Of a DNA stretch of 64,000 nucleotides, positions 1 through 9,030 are shown one piece after another. The stretch's first letter is position 1; each line of letters opens with the position of its first letter. The position numbers and the translations under genes are program-made. Under the pieces are notes generated by a model, which was not told where the DNA came from, did no database searches, and saw nothing but the letters and a program-made list of their open reading frames with translations. Location: NCBI GenBank assembly GCA_963759125.1, contig CAVWXN010000001.1, forward strand, positions 62,001 to 126,000, read 5' to 3'. Source of the DNA: JABDQA01 sp963759125. GTDB lineage: Bacteria > Desulfobacterota > Desulfobulbia > Desulfobulbales > Desulfocapsaceae.

Positions 1-256
1 GCCGATCGATGGAGAGTTCCACCACGGGTAAAACCTCCCATGGCCAGGCAAACAAAACAAGACGAATTGGATCCGTACTCTGGGTCACCCGCCAGAGAAC
101 CATGATGGAAGCTATGGCCCCAGCGACCATGACCCAAAAGCAAACCTTGTAGCGATCATCACTCTTATCCTGGCCAGGAAGCGCAGTAAGGGCCGCAACG
201 ACGAGCGGGGCCAGAGGGATAATAAGCGGGTAGTAGTCAGATAAAAGTGTGATCAA
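1..256 (-). CDS. NuoL/NDH-5-like proton-conducting membrane subunit, N-terminal part
   Basis: Only the first 85 codons are in the window; the gene runs off the left edge. Read from a TTG at 256-254 with a GAGGT ribosome site about ten bases upstream, the protein begins ITLLSDYYPLIIPLAPLVVA, a hydrophobic first helix. A second helix follows, then a loop ending VVELSIDRL. That is how NADH-quinone oxidoreductase chain 5-like (proton-conducting transporter) subunits enter their conserved core, including those paired with DabA-type inorganic carbon uptake proteins. It lies on the same strand as the mrp operon, 1.3 kb away, with transposase remnants between. The family assignment rests on the N-terminus alone. 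Confidence 0.55.
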   Translation of the reverse strand, partial: MITLLSDYYPLIIPLAPLVVAALTALPGQDKSDDRYKVCFWVMVAGAIASIMVLWRVTQSTDPIRLVLFAWPWEVLPVVELSIDR

Positions 257-543
257 AACCGTGTTACCTCAATAAAAAGTAATATAAATTTTAGGCCTGG
301 CCCGATGGGCCATTAAATTACAAAATGCTTAACTGTTTAAGATTCCTTGAATAATAACCTTCAATAATGTCTGTAAACCTCAGCAAAAAAACACGGTACC
401 TCTGAAAATCATTTAATATCAAAATTTTAACCATTTCAGAGGTCATAAGATGCCCCAATTCGTACTTTTCATTTACCAAAAGCAACTCGCTCTTCAGAAT
501 AGTGATTCTCCAGTCACTCTGCCATTATCAGGTTCCGTGATGA

Positions 544-654
544 ACTGGCATTAGGATGATGGGTGGAATAGGTATAGTCCGCGCCAAAGCTAAGATTGGA
601 TTGCGAAACATGGCTTACTTCATGATCCGCTATGCCATGTTGGCTGGAACATAG
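544..654 (+). pseudogene. IS5-family transposase remnant (C-terminus)
   Basis: In one plus-strand frame the residues GIVRAKAKIGLRNMAYFMIR followed by YAMLAGT and a TAG stop at 652-654 can be read. The pattern of an R-A-K-A-K-I-G-L segment, then N-(L/M)-A-Y and a basic or aromatic stretch close to the stop, is typical of the extreme C-terminus of IS5-group DDE transposases. Upstream the frame closes at a TGA at 541-543, so the catalytic core is missing. It is a fossil rather than an active element. Confidence 0.55.
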
Positions 655-1094
655 CGTTGGAAGTGTGGACAAAGTTGGGAAGCGGACGGACGAGTGGTGA
701 AAACCGTAATTAATCATGTCAATGATGGTTTTCAAAAAGCGTATGATTCTATATCGAAACTGGTAGATCATTTCTGATTGAAGTTTCGATCTTTGATAAT
801 CGAAATATTCAAGGTGCCCTGCATTTTCAGCCAATTCAAAGGGCACCTTATAAAATAAAATTAGAAACTTGTCAAGAAATAAGGGTAGTTATTGGCTCTC
901 CAAACTAAACCGGAATTCATGTAATAAAAAGCGTTTTAAGGTATTCAGATATACGCAATAATTTCGCTAAAAATCATATTTAAAAAATCAATCAGCACGG
1001 ATATTTCATGGACTTTCAAAGTAATCTCTAAAGAGGCATCCAAGTAGTATGTTCGGGACACAAATCAGAGCAAATGCAGCCAACGAAGGTGAGG

Positions 1095-1500
1095 TTCACT
1101 CAAAGCCTCAGGCGTCACCTCTGCTCATAGCCCCCGTTTTATATGCAACTCGCTGGGTCAGCACTCCCTGTCCATTCTCATCCTGTGAACAAGCTGGAGC
1201 AGCAAACCTGGTCAAATAGAGCCTGGTGCGGATAACTGCTGCTCCTTCAGGCGATCATCCATATCGCCCGGGCACAATACAGGTTGTCATAGAGTTCCCG
1301 AGCATCTCCCTGAGATTGTTCAACACATAGCGTGGATAAGCCCCTCCTGGCGACCATGTATGGCATCATCGGTGGCCTTGAAATAGATGTTCAACTCTTT
1401 GGGGGCTTGGAATGGGAGGCAATGAATTTGTCAATCAGCACCTTTTGAAGCGCTAGGACTTCGTACCGGCCTATATGGTTGCGAAGCGACACAGTGTTGC
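1095..1500 (-). pseudogene. IS1380-family transposase remnant, internally deleted
   Basis: Read on the minus strand, a segment of about 45 residues includes LIDKFIASHSKPPKELNIYF followed by KATDDAIHGRQEG. This corresponds to the second catalytic aspartate region (DATDDPxHGxQEG) of IS1380-family DDE transposases. It is joined, across stops and frame changes, to DARELYDNLYCARA and then LKEQQLS, the region near the third catalytic residue (LYCARGDMENRIKEQQL in intact members). Roughly 130 residues between the two blocks are absent. The copy is clearly dead. Confidence 0.7.
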
Positions 1501-1597
1501 CGGACTAGCCAGGACCTAATCTTTGCCCAGAGCTACCAATATGTTTCCCCAAAAAGCAACGCAGAATAAAGGGTCATATCGACTCGCCCACACCACG

Positions 1598-3301
1598 TTA
1601 ATGTGGAAAACTCAGTAGCAACCACAAATAGGCGGCCAGAAGGATAGCGATATACATGACCATGTTTCCGGTGGGCCGTATCACCGCTCCCTTGCCGGTT
1701 GGATAATGGCGCTGGGCGAAATAGGTAACCAGCCAGTTGACTCGGTCTTCGACCTTCAACTTAAGCTCACTGTCCAGACCCTGCACATAGGAAGAGATCT
1801 TCTCCACCAGCCTCCGCAAAAAGCGCCGGTAGAACCATTCGGCATCGAGGTTGATTGCCACTTTCTCCGGCGGATAGACACCCTGCAGATTGAGCCAGAC
1901 AAAAGCCAGCATGGCAAAAAAGAGCAGCTGCGTCTGGGCCAGTACATGAGTCAGGTCATAAGGATTGAAGTCAGTGGCGAAAGGCAGCAGCTGATAAAGC
2001 ATTTTCGGATAAATGCCGATGGCCAGGCAGAGGAACGCGGCAATGGTCATTGCCAGCAGCATGTTTTTAGGCGGCTCACTGGTGCGTATCCCGGAGTCGT
2101 GGGCAAAAAAAGCAAAATAGGGAATCTGAATACCGGCATGTTTGAGGACACCGGCTGAGGCCAGCAGCAGGACAAGCCAGATCCAAGGATAGCCCTCCTT
2201 CATCGCCGCCGCCATGATCATCGATTTGGCCACGAAGCCGCTGAACAGGGGAAAGGCCGAAATCGAGGCAGCACCGATGATGCAGAGCACAGCAGTCTTG
2301 GGCATGGTCTTGTAGAGTCCGCCGATATCGGTTGCCTTGATCTTGCCGGTACGATAGAGCACGGCTCCCATGGACATGAACAGCAGACTCTTATAGATGA
2401 TGTGGACGAAGGCGTGCGAAACGGCGCCATTTATTGCCAAGGCCGTGCCGATGCCGATACCGCAGACCATGAAACCGAGCTGGTTGATCAGACTGTAGGA
2501 CAGCACCCGCCGCAGATCATTCTGAATGACCGCATAGAAAATTGGAAAACAGGCCATGGTGGCACCCACATAGATAAGCAGTTCCGTGCCTGGATAGCCG
2601 CGGGCCAGCGTGTAGATGGCGGTCTTGGTCGTAAAAGCGCTGAGAAATACGGTGCCCGTCGGGGTTGCCTCGGGATAGGCATCGGTCAGCCAGGTGTGCA
2701 GGAGCGGAAAGGCGCCCTTGATTCCAAAGGCCAGCAGAATCAACCAGCCGCCCAGGTGATCGGTGCCGATAAAGTCGAACTCCAGAGAACCGGTCTGTTC
2801 GACGTGCAGCAATAGCCCGCCAAGCAGGATCACCCCGGAGCCCACCTGGATGATGAGATAGCGCATGCCGGACTGATAGGCACGCTCCGTGCGCCGTGCC
2901 CAAACCAGAAATACTGAGGAAACAGCAAGTATCTCCCAGAACACGAAGAGGGTGAGCAGGTCTCCGGCAAACAATGCACCCATCGCACTCCCCGCATAGA
3001 GGAGGCCGCACACATGCTGCATCGTATCTTTGATATGCAGGGCAAAGAGGATCGAGACGAAGGCGGCGATGTGAAAGACATAGCCAAAAACGATGCTCAG
3101 ACTGTCCACTCGGTATGGAGCCAGCTCATACTCGAGAAATTGCATATTGACCAGCACATCACCATCAAGAAACCAGAGATGCAGCCCGCTTAACGTCACG
3201 ATACTCAGCATCAGCACCGATCGCAGATGCCCCCTGGTGACCAGTGCCAGAAGCGCGGCCACAAAAAACGGTACGAAGGCAGGCAGTTCAGTCGGCCACA
3301 T
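1598..3301 (-). CDS. mrpD: Mrp/NuoL-M-N-type antiporter subunit D-like (third copy)
   Basis: A 567-residue polytopic membrane protein of the proton-translocating NADH-quinone oxidoreductase/Mrp subunit D family. It shows the family core: the FVFWEILAVSSVFL segment with the conserved glutamate, the helix-break lysine in LLAFGIKGAFPLLHTWL, and the segment SHAFVHIIYKSLLFMSMGAV. It has an extended C-terminus with a charged cytoplasmic stretch (about residues 470-540) and a final helix, so it is longer than an ordinary MrpD (about 490 residues). The start has a strong GAGGAGGAAG ribosome site inside the preceding gene, which it overlaps by 14 bases. It is the last gene of the operon and the third MrpD-like subunit. 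Presumably it forms one of several ion channels in the membrane arm. Confidence 0.88.
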   Translation of the reverse strand: MWPTELPAFVPFFVAALLALVTRGHLRSVLMLSIVTLSGLHLWFLDGDVLVNMQFLEYELAPYRVDSLSIVFGYVFHIAAFVSILFALHIKDTMQHVCGLLYAGSAMGALFAGDLLTLFVFWEILAVSSVFLVWARRTERAYQSGMRYLIIQVGSGVILLGGLLLHVEQTGSLEFDFIGTDHLGGWLILLAFGIKGAFPLLHTWLTDAYPEATPTGTVFLSAFTTKTAIYTLARGYPGTELLIYVGATMACFPIFYAVIQNDLRRVLSYSLINQLGFMVCGIGIGTALAINGAVSHAFVHIIYKSLLFMSMGAVLYRTGKIKATDIGGLYKTMPKTAVLCIIGAASISAFPLFSGFVAKSMIMAAAMKEGYPWIWLVLLLASAGVLKHAGIQIPYFAFFAHDSGIRTSEPPKNMLLAMTIAAFLCLAIGIYPKMLYQLLPFATDFNPYDLTHVLAQTQLLFFAMLAFVWLNLQGVYPPEKVAINLDAEWFYRRFLRRLVEKISSYVQGLDSELKLKVEDRVNWLVTYFAQRHYPTGKGAVIRPTGNMVMYIAILLAAYLWLLLSFPH

Positions 3302-3578
3302 GATCTTCCTCCTCCGTCATGGTTAATTCATCTCTGGTGTAATAGTCCTCGTCCCTTTCCACCACGCCGCGCAGCCATTTCGAGCCGATGACGATGGCCG
3401 AGCAGCCGATAAAACCATAGATCGAGTAGAAGCCGAGCAGTTCTTCCCAGCGATGCTGGGTATGACGATGGACGATAAAATCAAGCAACAACAGAATCCC
3501 GCAACTGATATAAAGTGTGTACAGGACAATTTTCACATTTCTTGGATTGTCGAAGAGATAGAGTTTTTTATCTGCCAT
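3288..3578 (-). CDS. small two-helix membrane protein of the mrp operon
   Basis: A 96-residue protein with two hydrophobic segments, around residues 17-35 (VLYTLYISCGILLLLDFIVH) and 48-65 (YSIYGFIGCSAIVIGSKWL), and an acidic C-terminal tail rich in D and E. It overlaps both neighbours (the subunit D genes) by 11-14 bases, so it must be co-translated with the antiporter. I do not recognise a named family. Position and size suggest a small accessory subunit of the membrane complex, analogous to the short proteins found in other Mrp/Mbh-type operons. Confidence 0.75.
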   Translation of the reverse strand: MADKKLYLFDNPRNVKIVLYTLYISCGILLLLDFIVHRHTQHRWEELLGFYSIYGFIGCSAIVIGSKWLRGVVERDEDYYTRDELTMTEEEDHVAD

Positions 3579-5052
3579 GTAACCCCGCAGCCTCCAGAAA
3601 ATGTGTTGCCAACTCGTACAGCGGTTGAGGATAGACGAACAAGACGATGCATCCCAGGGCCGTCAAACTGAGTGCGATCAGCGACGGCAGCGGTGCCTCC
3701 CTGATCTTCTTGTCAGCCCCCTGGGCATCGGGATCCGGATAGAGAAAACCTTTGATCGGTATGGGCAGCAAATAGGCGATATTGAGCAATGAGCTGGCCA
3801 TCAGGACTGCCATTATAATAAGTTTGTCAGCCTCGATGGTAGCGATCATCAGGTACCATTTCGACCAGGTCCCCCCGCCGGGCGGCAGGCCGATGATGGA
3901 GAGGCTGCCTATGAAAAAGGCAGCCATGGTCACCGGCATCCTCCGGCCCAGGCCGTGCATATCCGAAATCTCGGTTTTGTGCGAAGCCACCATGATTGCC
4001 CCGGCACAGAAGAACAGGGTGATTTTGCCGAAGGCGTGCATGCCTATATGCATTGCCCCGCCCAGAGCGCCGGCGCTGTTGGCCAGCAGGGCACCAACGG
4101 TTATGTAGCTGAGCTGGCTGACCGTCGAGTAGGCCAGCCGGGCCTTGAGATTGTCCTGTTTCATCGCCACCAGGGAGGCGATGATCACCGAAGCACCGGC
4201 CAGGTAAAGAAGAAATTCGGTGGTCGGAAGCTGACCCAGGAGATCAAAGCCGAAGATGTAGGTGCAGACTTTGAGGACACTGAAAACTCCGGCCTTGACC
4301 ACGGCAACCGCATGCAACAGGGCGCTTACCGGTGTCGGGGCAACCATGGCCGCCGGCAGCCAGCGGTGAAAAGGCATGATAGCTGCCTTTCCTATGCCAA
4401 AGATATAAAGCGGCAGCAGCACGGCAGCGGCGAATTTCTGTGATTGGTCGAAGACGCCTCCGGCTCGAAAATCGACGGTGCCCGCCGTATACCAGGTTCC
4501 GATAATGGCCAGCAGTAGAAAAAGTATCGAGGTGGTCAGCAGAATACCAAGATAGACCCGGCCGCCCAGCTTAGCCTTTTCGGTCCCTGCATGGGTTACC
4601 AGTGGATAAGTTGAAAGAGTAAGAATTTCGTAGAAAATAAAGAGAGTAAAGAGATTGCCGGCATAGGCGATGCCCATGACCGACGAGATGGCAATGGCAA
4701 AGCAGACGTAAAATCTGGTCTGATTTTCTTCCTGGTGACCGCGCATGTAACCAATGGAATAGAGTGTCGTGATCAGCCACAGAAAACTGCCAATCAGCGA
4801 AAACAGCTGGCCCAGCGGCTCGATATTGAAAAACAGAGCCAGACCGGGCAGAATCTGCAGTCCTTCCCAGGAAACGGTAACGCCAGACTCGGTGAGCCGG
4901 TAGAGGTTGTAGGTCAGGTAGATAAGCACCAGAGCCGCGGTCAGACTCACCGCTTCCCTCAGGTTGGGATAACGCCTGGCTCCGACAATACCGATCACCG
5001 CCGCCAGCGGGACCAGTATCGTTAAGAGCAGCATTGTTTCGGAGGACATCAT
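3568..5052 (-). CDS. mrpD: Mrp antiporter subunit D-like (second copy)
   Basis: A 494-residue membrane protein of the MrpD/NuoN-M-L family, with about 14 hydrophobic segments. Landmarks are FTLFIFYEILTLSTYPLV (conserved Glu in helix 5), GIGKAAIMPFHRWLPAAMVA (conserved Lys and the PFHxWLPxA motif), LHAVAVVKAGVFSVLKV and the KMxLFFCAGA-like segment near residue 320 (KITLFFCAGAIMVAS). Its length is normal for MrpD. The start codon overlaps the stop of the upstream subunit D gene. Expected role: an ion-translocating subunit of a Na+/H+ antiporter or related membrane complex. Confidence 0.9.
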   Translation of the reverse strand: MMSSETMLLLTILVPLAAVIGIVGARRYPNLREAVSLTAALVLIYLTYNLYRLTESGVTVSWEGLQILPGLALFFNIEPLGQLFSLIGSFLWLITTLYSIGYMRGHQEENQTRFYVCFAIAISSVMGIAYAGNLFTLFIFYEILTLSTYPLVTHAGTEKAKLGGRVYLGILLTTSILFLLLAIIGTWYTAGTVDFRAGGVFDQSQKFAAAVLLPLYIFGIGKAAIMPFHRWLPAAMVAPTPVSALLHAVAVVKAGVFSVLKVCTYIFGFDLLGQLPTTEFLLYLAGASVIIASLVAMKQDNLKARLAYSTVSQLSYITVGALLANSAGALGGAMHIGMHAFGKITLFFCAGAIMVASHKTEISDMHGLGRRMPVTMAAFFIGSLSIIGLPPGGGTWSKWYLMIATIEADKLIIMAVLMASSLLNIAYLLPIPIKGFLYPDPDAQGADKKIREAPLPSLIALSLTALGCIVLFVYPQPLYELATHFLEAAGLHGR

Positions 5053-6530
5053 CAGAAAACACCTCCGAACAGCATTTCCGCCGCCTTTTTACTGATACCC
5101 ACAGTAAGCGAGGTGTCGATGCCAAAATAGAAGTTGGCGATCACCAGGATATAGATCGGTACCAGTTGACTCAGTGGCGGATCCTTGACCTCATCGAGAA
5201 CAATTCTAGGGCTGGAAAAGTAAACCCACTCAACAATACGCCAGACATAGATCAAGGCCAGCAGAGAGCTGATCAAAACAAGTATGGTCAGTGGCCACCA
5301 ACCCTTTTCCAGAAGGGCCAGCACCAGATACCATTTAGACACGAAACCGACGGTAAGCGGCACGCCAATGAGGCTGAGCCCCCCTGCCACGATGGCGGCC
5401 ATGGTCCAGGGCATCTGTCTGCCCAGGCCGGCAAAATGACTGAGCTGGGCGCTGCCAACCCGGTAGACCACACCGCCAATGGCCAGAAACAGCGCCGCTT
5501 TCATCAGGGCGTGATTAAACAGGTGAATAAGCGTGGCGGTGAGTCCCAGCGGAGTGCCGATGGCCAGGGCCAGAATCATATAGCCGATCTGGGCCACACT
5601 GGAATAGGCGAACAACCGTTTGATGTTGAGCTGATAGATCGCCGATATTGAGGTGGCAAAGATACCCGATACACCGAGCACCACGAAAATTTCCTGCAAG
5701 GGCAGGACGGTATCGACAAACTCGGGACCGACAACCGAAAAAATGAAGCGGATCAAGACATAGACCGCCACCTTGGTGGAGGTGGCCGCCAGAAAGGCGG
5801 TGGCAATCGAAGGGGCAAAAGCATAGGCGTTAGGAAGCCAGAGATGGAGGGGAAACAGGGCCAGCTTCAAACAGACGCCGACGATGAAAAAGCCGATGGC
5901 GCTGAGCACCGTTTTGGAATTGTGCACCTCGGGTAGCCGCTGGGCCAGATCGTACATATTCAGGGTCCCGGTCATCATGTACATCAGACCGACACCGATG
6001 ATGATGAAGGTGGCACCGATTGTACCCATAATCAGGTATTGATAGGCTGCGGTCAGGGCCCTCCGATCGTTTCCGAGGGCGATAAGCGTATAAGATGAGA
6101 GTGAAGATATCTCCAAAAAGACGAAGACATTGAAGGCGTCGCCGGTACAGAGAATTCCCAGCAGCCCGGTCAGGCAGAGCAGATAGGCAGTATAGAAAAG
6201 CATGTGCCGGTTGCGGGGCAGTTCCCTGCTGATACTCGATTGTGAAGCAACGAGCACGATGGCGCTCATGGCCGATACCAGCAGCAGCAGATAGCTGTTG
6301 AGGTAGTCGATGCGGTATTCGATCCCCCAGGGTGCGGCCCAGCCGCCAAGTTCATAGACGATGGTACCGTTCTGAAGCACCTGCTGCAGCAGACTGCAGC
6401 TGACCAGAAAAGTGATGGTACTTATCGACAGGGCGAACAACCCCACCATTCGCGGGTTGCGCACGATGATACACAGGGGTGCCCCAAGCAGGGGCACGAG
6501 AACCTGCAGTATGGGTAAATGTTCTATCAC
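5052..6530 (-). CDS. mrpD: Mrp antiporter subunit D-like (first copy)
   Basis: A 492-residue MrpD-family membrane protein. Recognisable features are FNVFVFLEISSLSSYTLIAL (conserved Glu), CLKLALFPLHLWLPNAYAFA (conserved Lys and PLHxWLPxAY), LAATSTKVAVYVLIRFIF and NHALMKAALFLAIGGVVYR. The last of these is the closest of the three copies to the classical MrpD HALMKxxLFL motif. The start overlaps the stop of mrpC by four bases, the usual mrpC-mrpD arrangement. It is therefore the best candidate for the orthologous MrpD, with the two downstream paralogues as extra channel subunits. Confidence 0.92.
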   Translation of the reverse strand: MIEHLPILQVLVPLLGAPLCIIVRNPRMVGLFALSISTITFLVSCSLLQQVLQNGTIVYELGGWAAPWGIEYRIDYLNSYLLLLVSAMSAIVLVASQSSISRELPRNRHMLFYTAYLLCLTGLLGILCTGDAFNVFVFLEISSLSSYTLIALGNDRRALTAAYQYLIMGTIGATFIIIGVGLMYMMTGTLNMYDLAQRLPEVHNSKTVLSAIGFFIVGVCLKLALFPLHLWLPNAYAFAPSIATAFLAATSTKVAVYVLIRFIFSVVGPEFVDTVLPLQEIFVVLGVSGIFATSISAIYQLNIKRLFAYSSVAQIGYMILALAIGTPLGLTATLIHLFNHALMKAALFLAIGGVVYRVGSAQLSHFAGLGRQMPWTMAAIVAGGLSLIGVPLTVGFVSKWYLVLALLEKGWWPLTILVLISSLLALIYVWRIVEWVYFSSPRIVLDEVKDPPLSQLVPIYILVIANFYFGIDTSLTVGISKKAAEMLFGGVF

Positions 6531-6952
6531 TCGTCTAAATTCTTGACGCTGAGAAGATGTTTCTTTCTGAATCCGTAGGCTTCGAGCTGGCTCTCCATCT
6601 GGTCCTGGGTATCCTGGGCCTGAATTTCATGTTCTTCGATGGAACCGTAGGCTTCCTGAATGCGGACCACCAGCGCCAGCCCCATGGCCGTGGTGGCGAT
6701 GCCGACGACTATGGCGGTCAGGATCAAGACGTGCGGCAACGGATTTGAGTAGAGCTGATATTTATCATCGAGAATCGGCGCAGTGGCCCCGGAAATCTTT
6801 CCCATACTGATATAGAAGAAGAACACCGAAGTCTGGAAGATGGACAGACCCACCAGTTTCTTGATCAGATTTTCATGGGCGATGACGACATAAAAGCCGA
6901 TCATCATCAACACCACGACAATCCAATAGTTGTAGAGCCCGAGAATATTCAT
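6527..6952 (-). CDS. mrpC: Mrp antiporter subunit C (NuoK-like)
   Basis: A 141-residue protein with three transmembrane helices (about residues 6-28, 33-52 and 71-97), as in MrpC/NuoK. Conserved elements include the LIKKLVGLSIFQTSVFFF stretch and PLPHVLILTAIVVGIATTAM, which is the NPLPHALVLTAIVVG signature of MrpC. The C-terminal 35 residues are charged and extend beyond a typical MrpC (about 110-120 residues). It overlaps the genes on both sides by four bases, which indicates translational coupling. Role: small membrane subunit homologous to NuoK. Confidence 0.93.
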   Translation of the reverse strand: MNILGLYNYWIVVVLMMIGFYVVIAHENLIKKLVGLSIFQTSVFFFYISMGKISGATAPILDDKYQLYSNPLPHVLILTAIVVGIATTAMGLALVVRIQEAYGSIEEHEIQAQDTQDQMESQLEAYGFRKKHLLSVKNLDE

Positions 6953-7947
6953 CTGCTTTTTATGTACTTGTGCTTGACAGTGCGCCAGGTGAATTTGAAG
7001 AAAATGGTGATCATCACCGAAGCGACGGTGATACCAACCCCGAGTTCAACCAGCAAAATACCCAGATGCTGACCATGCACAGGATCGTGGCGCAGAACGT
7101 TGTAGTCGAGGAAATTACCCCCCAGGGCCATGCAGACAAGGCCAACCCCGGCATAGAGGAGGACGCCGAAGGCCGAGAGCAATTCCAGCAGCTCGGGTTT
7201 GTAAGCGCGCGAGGCGTTGCTGAGGCCAAACAGCATGGTATATAAAATGATCCCGGCTGCGAAGATGACTCCGGCCTGAAACCCCCCACCGGGACCATAA
7301 TCCCCGTGAAACTGCACATAGAGGGCAAAGATCAGGATTAACGGCAACAGCCATTTTACGACCACCCGAAGGATTATCTGCTGCTGCATGTCGGCCGGAA
7401 CTCGCTTTTTCTCCTCTTTTTTAGTACGACGAGATACCCGCAGCAGTGAGATCACGCCGATACCGGCGGTAAAAATCACCAGGGTTTCGCCCAGGGTGTC
7501 GTAGCCCCGATAGCTGGCCAACACCGAAGTGACCACGTTGGGTACACCGACCTCGTCCATCGAGTCATGCAGATAGCGGGGAGCGACATGCTGGTGAACC
7601 GGCGCCTCGGCCGAACCGAAATGGGGCATGTCCAGCGTCCCGTAGATCAGCAGTGTGCCGGTGGCCAGCACCACCCCCAGGGCCAGCATCGGTCGGTAGC
7701 GGGTACGCCTTTCATAGCGCCCGACCAGTTTCAGCGAAGCGAGCATCAACAAGGTGGAGATTCCAGCCCCGACTGAAGCTTCGGTAAAGGCCACGTCCAC
7801 CGCATCAAGGTCAAAGAACAGACTGGCGGAAAGCAGGCTGTAGATTCCCGAAAGCATTACCACAGCAAAAAGGTCGTGCATCTTGGCCACCGCCAGGGCC
7901 GTGAACACGAGAAAACTGAGCAGGACAAAGTCTATCAGGGTTTCCAT
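6949..7947 (-). CDS. mrpB: MbhD/DUF4040 - MrpB fusion subunit
   Basis: A 332-residue fusion. Residues 1-80 form a DUF4040/MbhD-like module of three helices with SLLSASLFFDLDAVDVAFTE, equivalent to the C-terminal part of large MrpA. Residues about 85-115 add a helix. Residues 195-325 are an MnhB/MrpB domain with FALYVQFHGDYGPGGGFQAG, the GxxxPGGGFQAG signature, followed by three helices. No separate full-length MrpA lies in the operon; its channel part may be supplied by one of the three D-like proteins. It overlaps mrpG by 13 bases and mrpC by four. Confidence 0.9.
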   Translation of the reverse strand: METLIDFVLLSFLVFTALAVAKMHDLFAVVMLSGIYSLLSASLFFDLDAVDVAFTEASVGAGISTLLMLASLKLVGRYERRTRYRPMLALGVVLATGTLLIYGTLDMPHFGSAEAPVHQHVAPRYLHDSMDEVGVPNVVTSVLASYRGYDTLGETLVIFTAGIGVISLLRVSRRTKKEEKKRVPADMQQQIILRVVVKWLLPLILIFALYVQFHGDYGPGGGFQAGVIFAAGIILYTMLFGLSNASRAYKPELLELLSAFGVLLYAGVGLVCMALGGNFLDYNVLRHDPVHGQHLGILLVELGVGITVASVMITIFFKFTWRTVKHKYIKSR

Positions 7948-8291
7948 GTCAGCTCTTCTTCCTCATCGGGTTCTTTACCGTCTTTATCCTGATCGAGTGG
8001 GCGCAAGCCGCTCTGCAGAGCCGCCTTGCCCATCGCATGACTGGCGGTGGTGCCGGCCAGCAACGAAAAGATCAGAATCAATATCAGCTTGGGAAGCGCC
8101 AGCTGCCAGCCGGCCTGAAACATGAGGCCGATCAGGATCAGGCTGGCACCGAGGGTATCGGTGAGACTGGCGGCGTGTATTCGGGAAAAAAACTCCGGAA
8201 AGCGAAGCAGCCCGACAGCACCGGTCAAACAGAAAAAGCTGCCGCTCACCAGAAATATCCAGCTGACTATATCGAGAAGAATATCCATCAT
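7935..8291 (-). CDS. mrpG: Mrp antiporter subunit G
   Basis: A 118-residue MrpG/PhaG-family protein with three helices. The segment GLLRFPEFFSRIHAASLTDT matches the family signature (GxxRxPDxxxRxHAxTxxxTLG), followed by LGASLILIGLMFQ. The C-terminus is charged (DQDKDGKEPDEEEE). It overlaps mrpF by four bases and the mrpB fusion by 13. Role: small membrane subunit of the Mrp complex; the family is always found with MrpE and MrpF. Confidence 0.93.
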   Translation of the reverse strand: MMDILLDIVSWIFLVSGSFFCLTGAVGLLRFPEFFSRIHAASLTDTLGASLILIGLMFQAGWQLALPKLILILIFSLLAGTTASHAMGKAALQSGLRPLDQDKDGKEPDEEEELTWKP

Positions 8292-8560
8292 TCACCGTGC
8301 TCCGCTGTTTTCTTTTCGGCATACTCGAAAAATCGCAATACCCCGATGATACTGATGAAGTTTATCAGCGCATAGACGATGGCAATATCGAGAAAATCCG
8401 GGCGACCGGCAAGGAAATCCATCACCGCAATCAGCAGCACGGTCTTGGTGCCGAAAATATTTACCGCCAGAATGCGGTCGTAGAGGGTCGGTCCCAGAAA
8501 AGCTCTGATCAGAGCCAGTCCCATGACCACCAGCAGGGTGAATGCGGCAAGCGCGAACAT
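8288..8560 (-). CDS. mrpF: Mrp antiporter subunit F
   Basis: A 90-residue MrpF/PhaF-family protein with three helices. It contains RAFLGPTLYDRILAVNIFGT, matching the RxxxGPTxxDRxLAxN signature of the family, and DIAIVYALINFISIIGVLRF, the usual third helix. The start codon overlaps the stop of mrpE by one base and the end overlaps mrpG by four. Its length is typical. Confidence 0.94.
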   Translation of the reverse strand: MFALAAFTLLVVMGLALIRAFLGPTLYDRILAVNIFGTKTVLLIAVMDFLAGRPDFLDIAIVYALINFISIIGVLRFFEYAEKKTAEHGE

Positions 8561-9030
8561 CAGCCTTCCACCTTGCAGACCCGGCGATCCATCTCGCCGG
8601 TCAGTAGTCCGGCGGCCGACTCTTCATTGAGGGCATGGACAAGGATCTTGTTGTCTTCCAGATCGATACTGACGGTGCCGGGCGTCAGAGTGATCGAATT
8701 GGCGTAGATGACGATGCCCAGGTCAGTTTTCTGGCTGGCGGTGACGACCATAGTCCGGGGACTGATAGCCTTTTTCCCCCGCCAGACGCATTTGGCTACG
8801 GCGACATTTGCCAGAACCACTTCTTTGGCGAGCCAGAGCAGGTAAATCGGCAGTGTGAAGGTGATATTAAGGGGCTGCGCCTCACCATCAATCATGTCCA
8901 TATAGTGACTCAGGGCAACAATTGAGGCCACCGAGGCCAGCATGAAGGTGAGCAGAAGTGGGGTGTAGTGGCCGGAGTTAACCAGCCAGAAGGCAGAGAG
9001 AAGGATTGATAAGGCGAGAGCGTGACGCAT
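8560..9030 (-). CDS. mrpE: Mrp antiporter subunit E
   Basis: A 156-residue MrpE/MnhE-family protein and the first gene of the minus-strand mrp operon. Two N-terminal helices (about residues 5-20 and 25-38) are followed by YLLWLAKEVVLANVAVAKCV and then TDLGIVIYANSITLTPGTVS. The ANSITLTPGT motif is diagnostic of MrpE. The downstream genes all overlap, so transcription probably starts in the 230 bases upstream (9031-9260), an AT-rich stretch where I could not fix a specific -35/-10 pair. Confidence 0.93.
   Translation of the reverse strand: MRHALALSILLSAFWLVNSGHYTPLLLTFMLASVASIVALSHYMDMIDGEAQPLNITFTLPIYLLWLAKEVVLANVAVAKCVWRGKKAISPRTMVVTASQKTDLGIVIYANSITLTPGTVSIDLEDNKILVHALNEESAAGLLTGEMDRRVCKVEG

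Larger units (their letters stand above)
257..1597. other. gene-poor stretch with decayed insertion sequences
   Basis: About 1.3 kb without an intact gene between the NuoL-like start and the end of the mrp operon. It contains the C-terminal remnant of an IS5-family transposase (plus strand) and a deleted IS1380-family transposase (minus strand), described separately. The rest is AT-rich. An open frame of 110 codons at 846-514 on the minus strand overlaps the IS5 remnant in antisense and has no recognisable family, so it is not annotated. No terminal inverted repeats could be paired by eye. Confidence 0.6.

Noticed and set aside
514..846. 110-codon minus-strand open frame in the gene-poor region
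   Set aside because: It overlaps the antisense of an IS5 transposase remnant, has no ribosome site and no recognisable domain.
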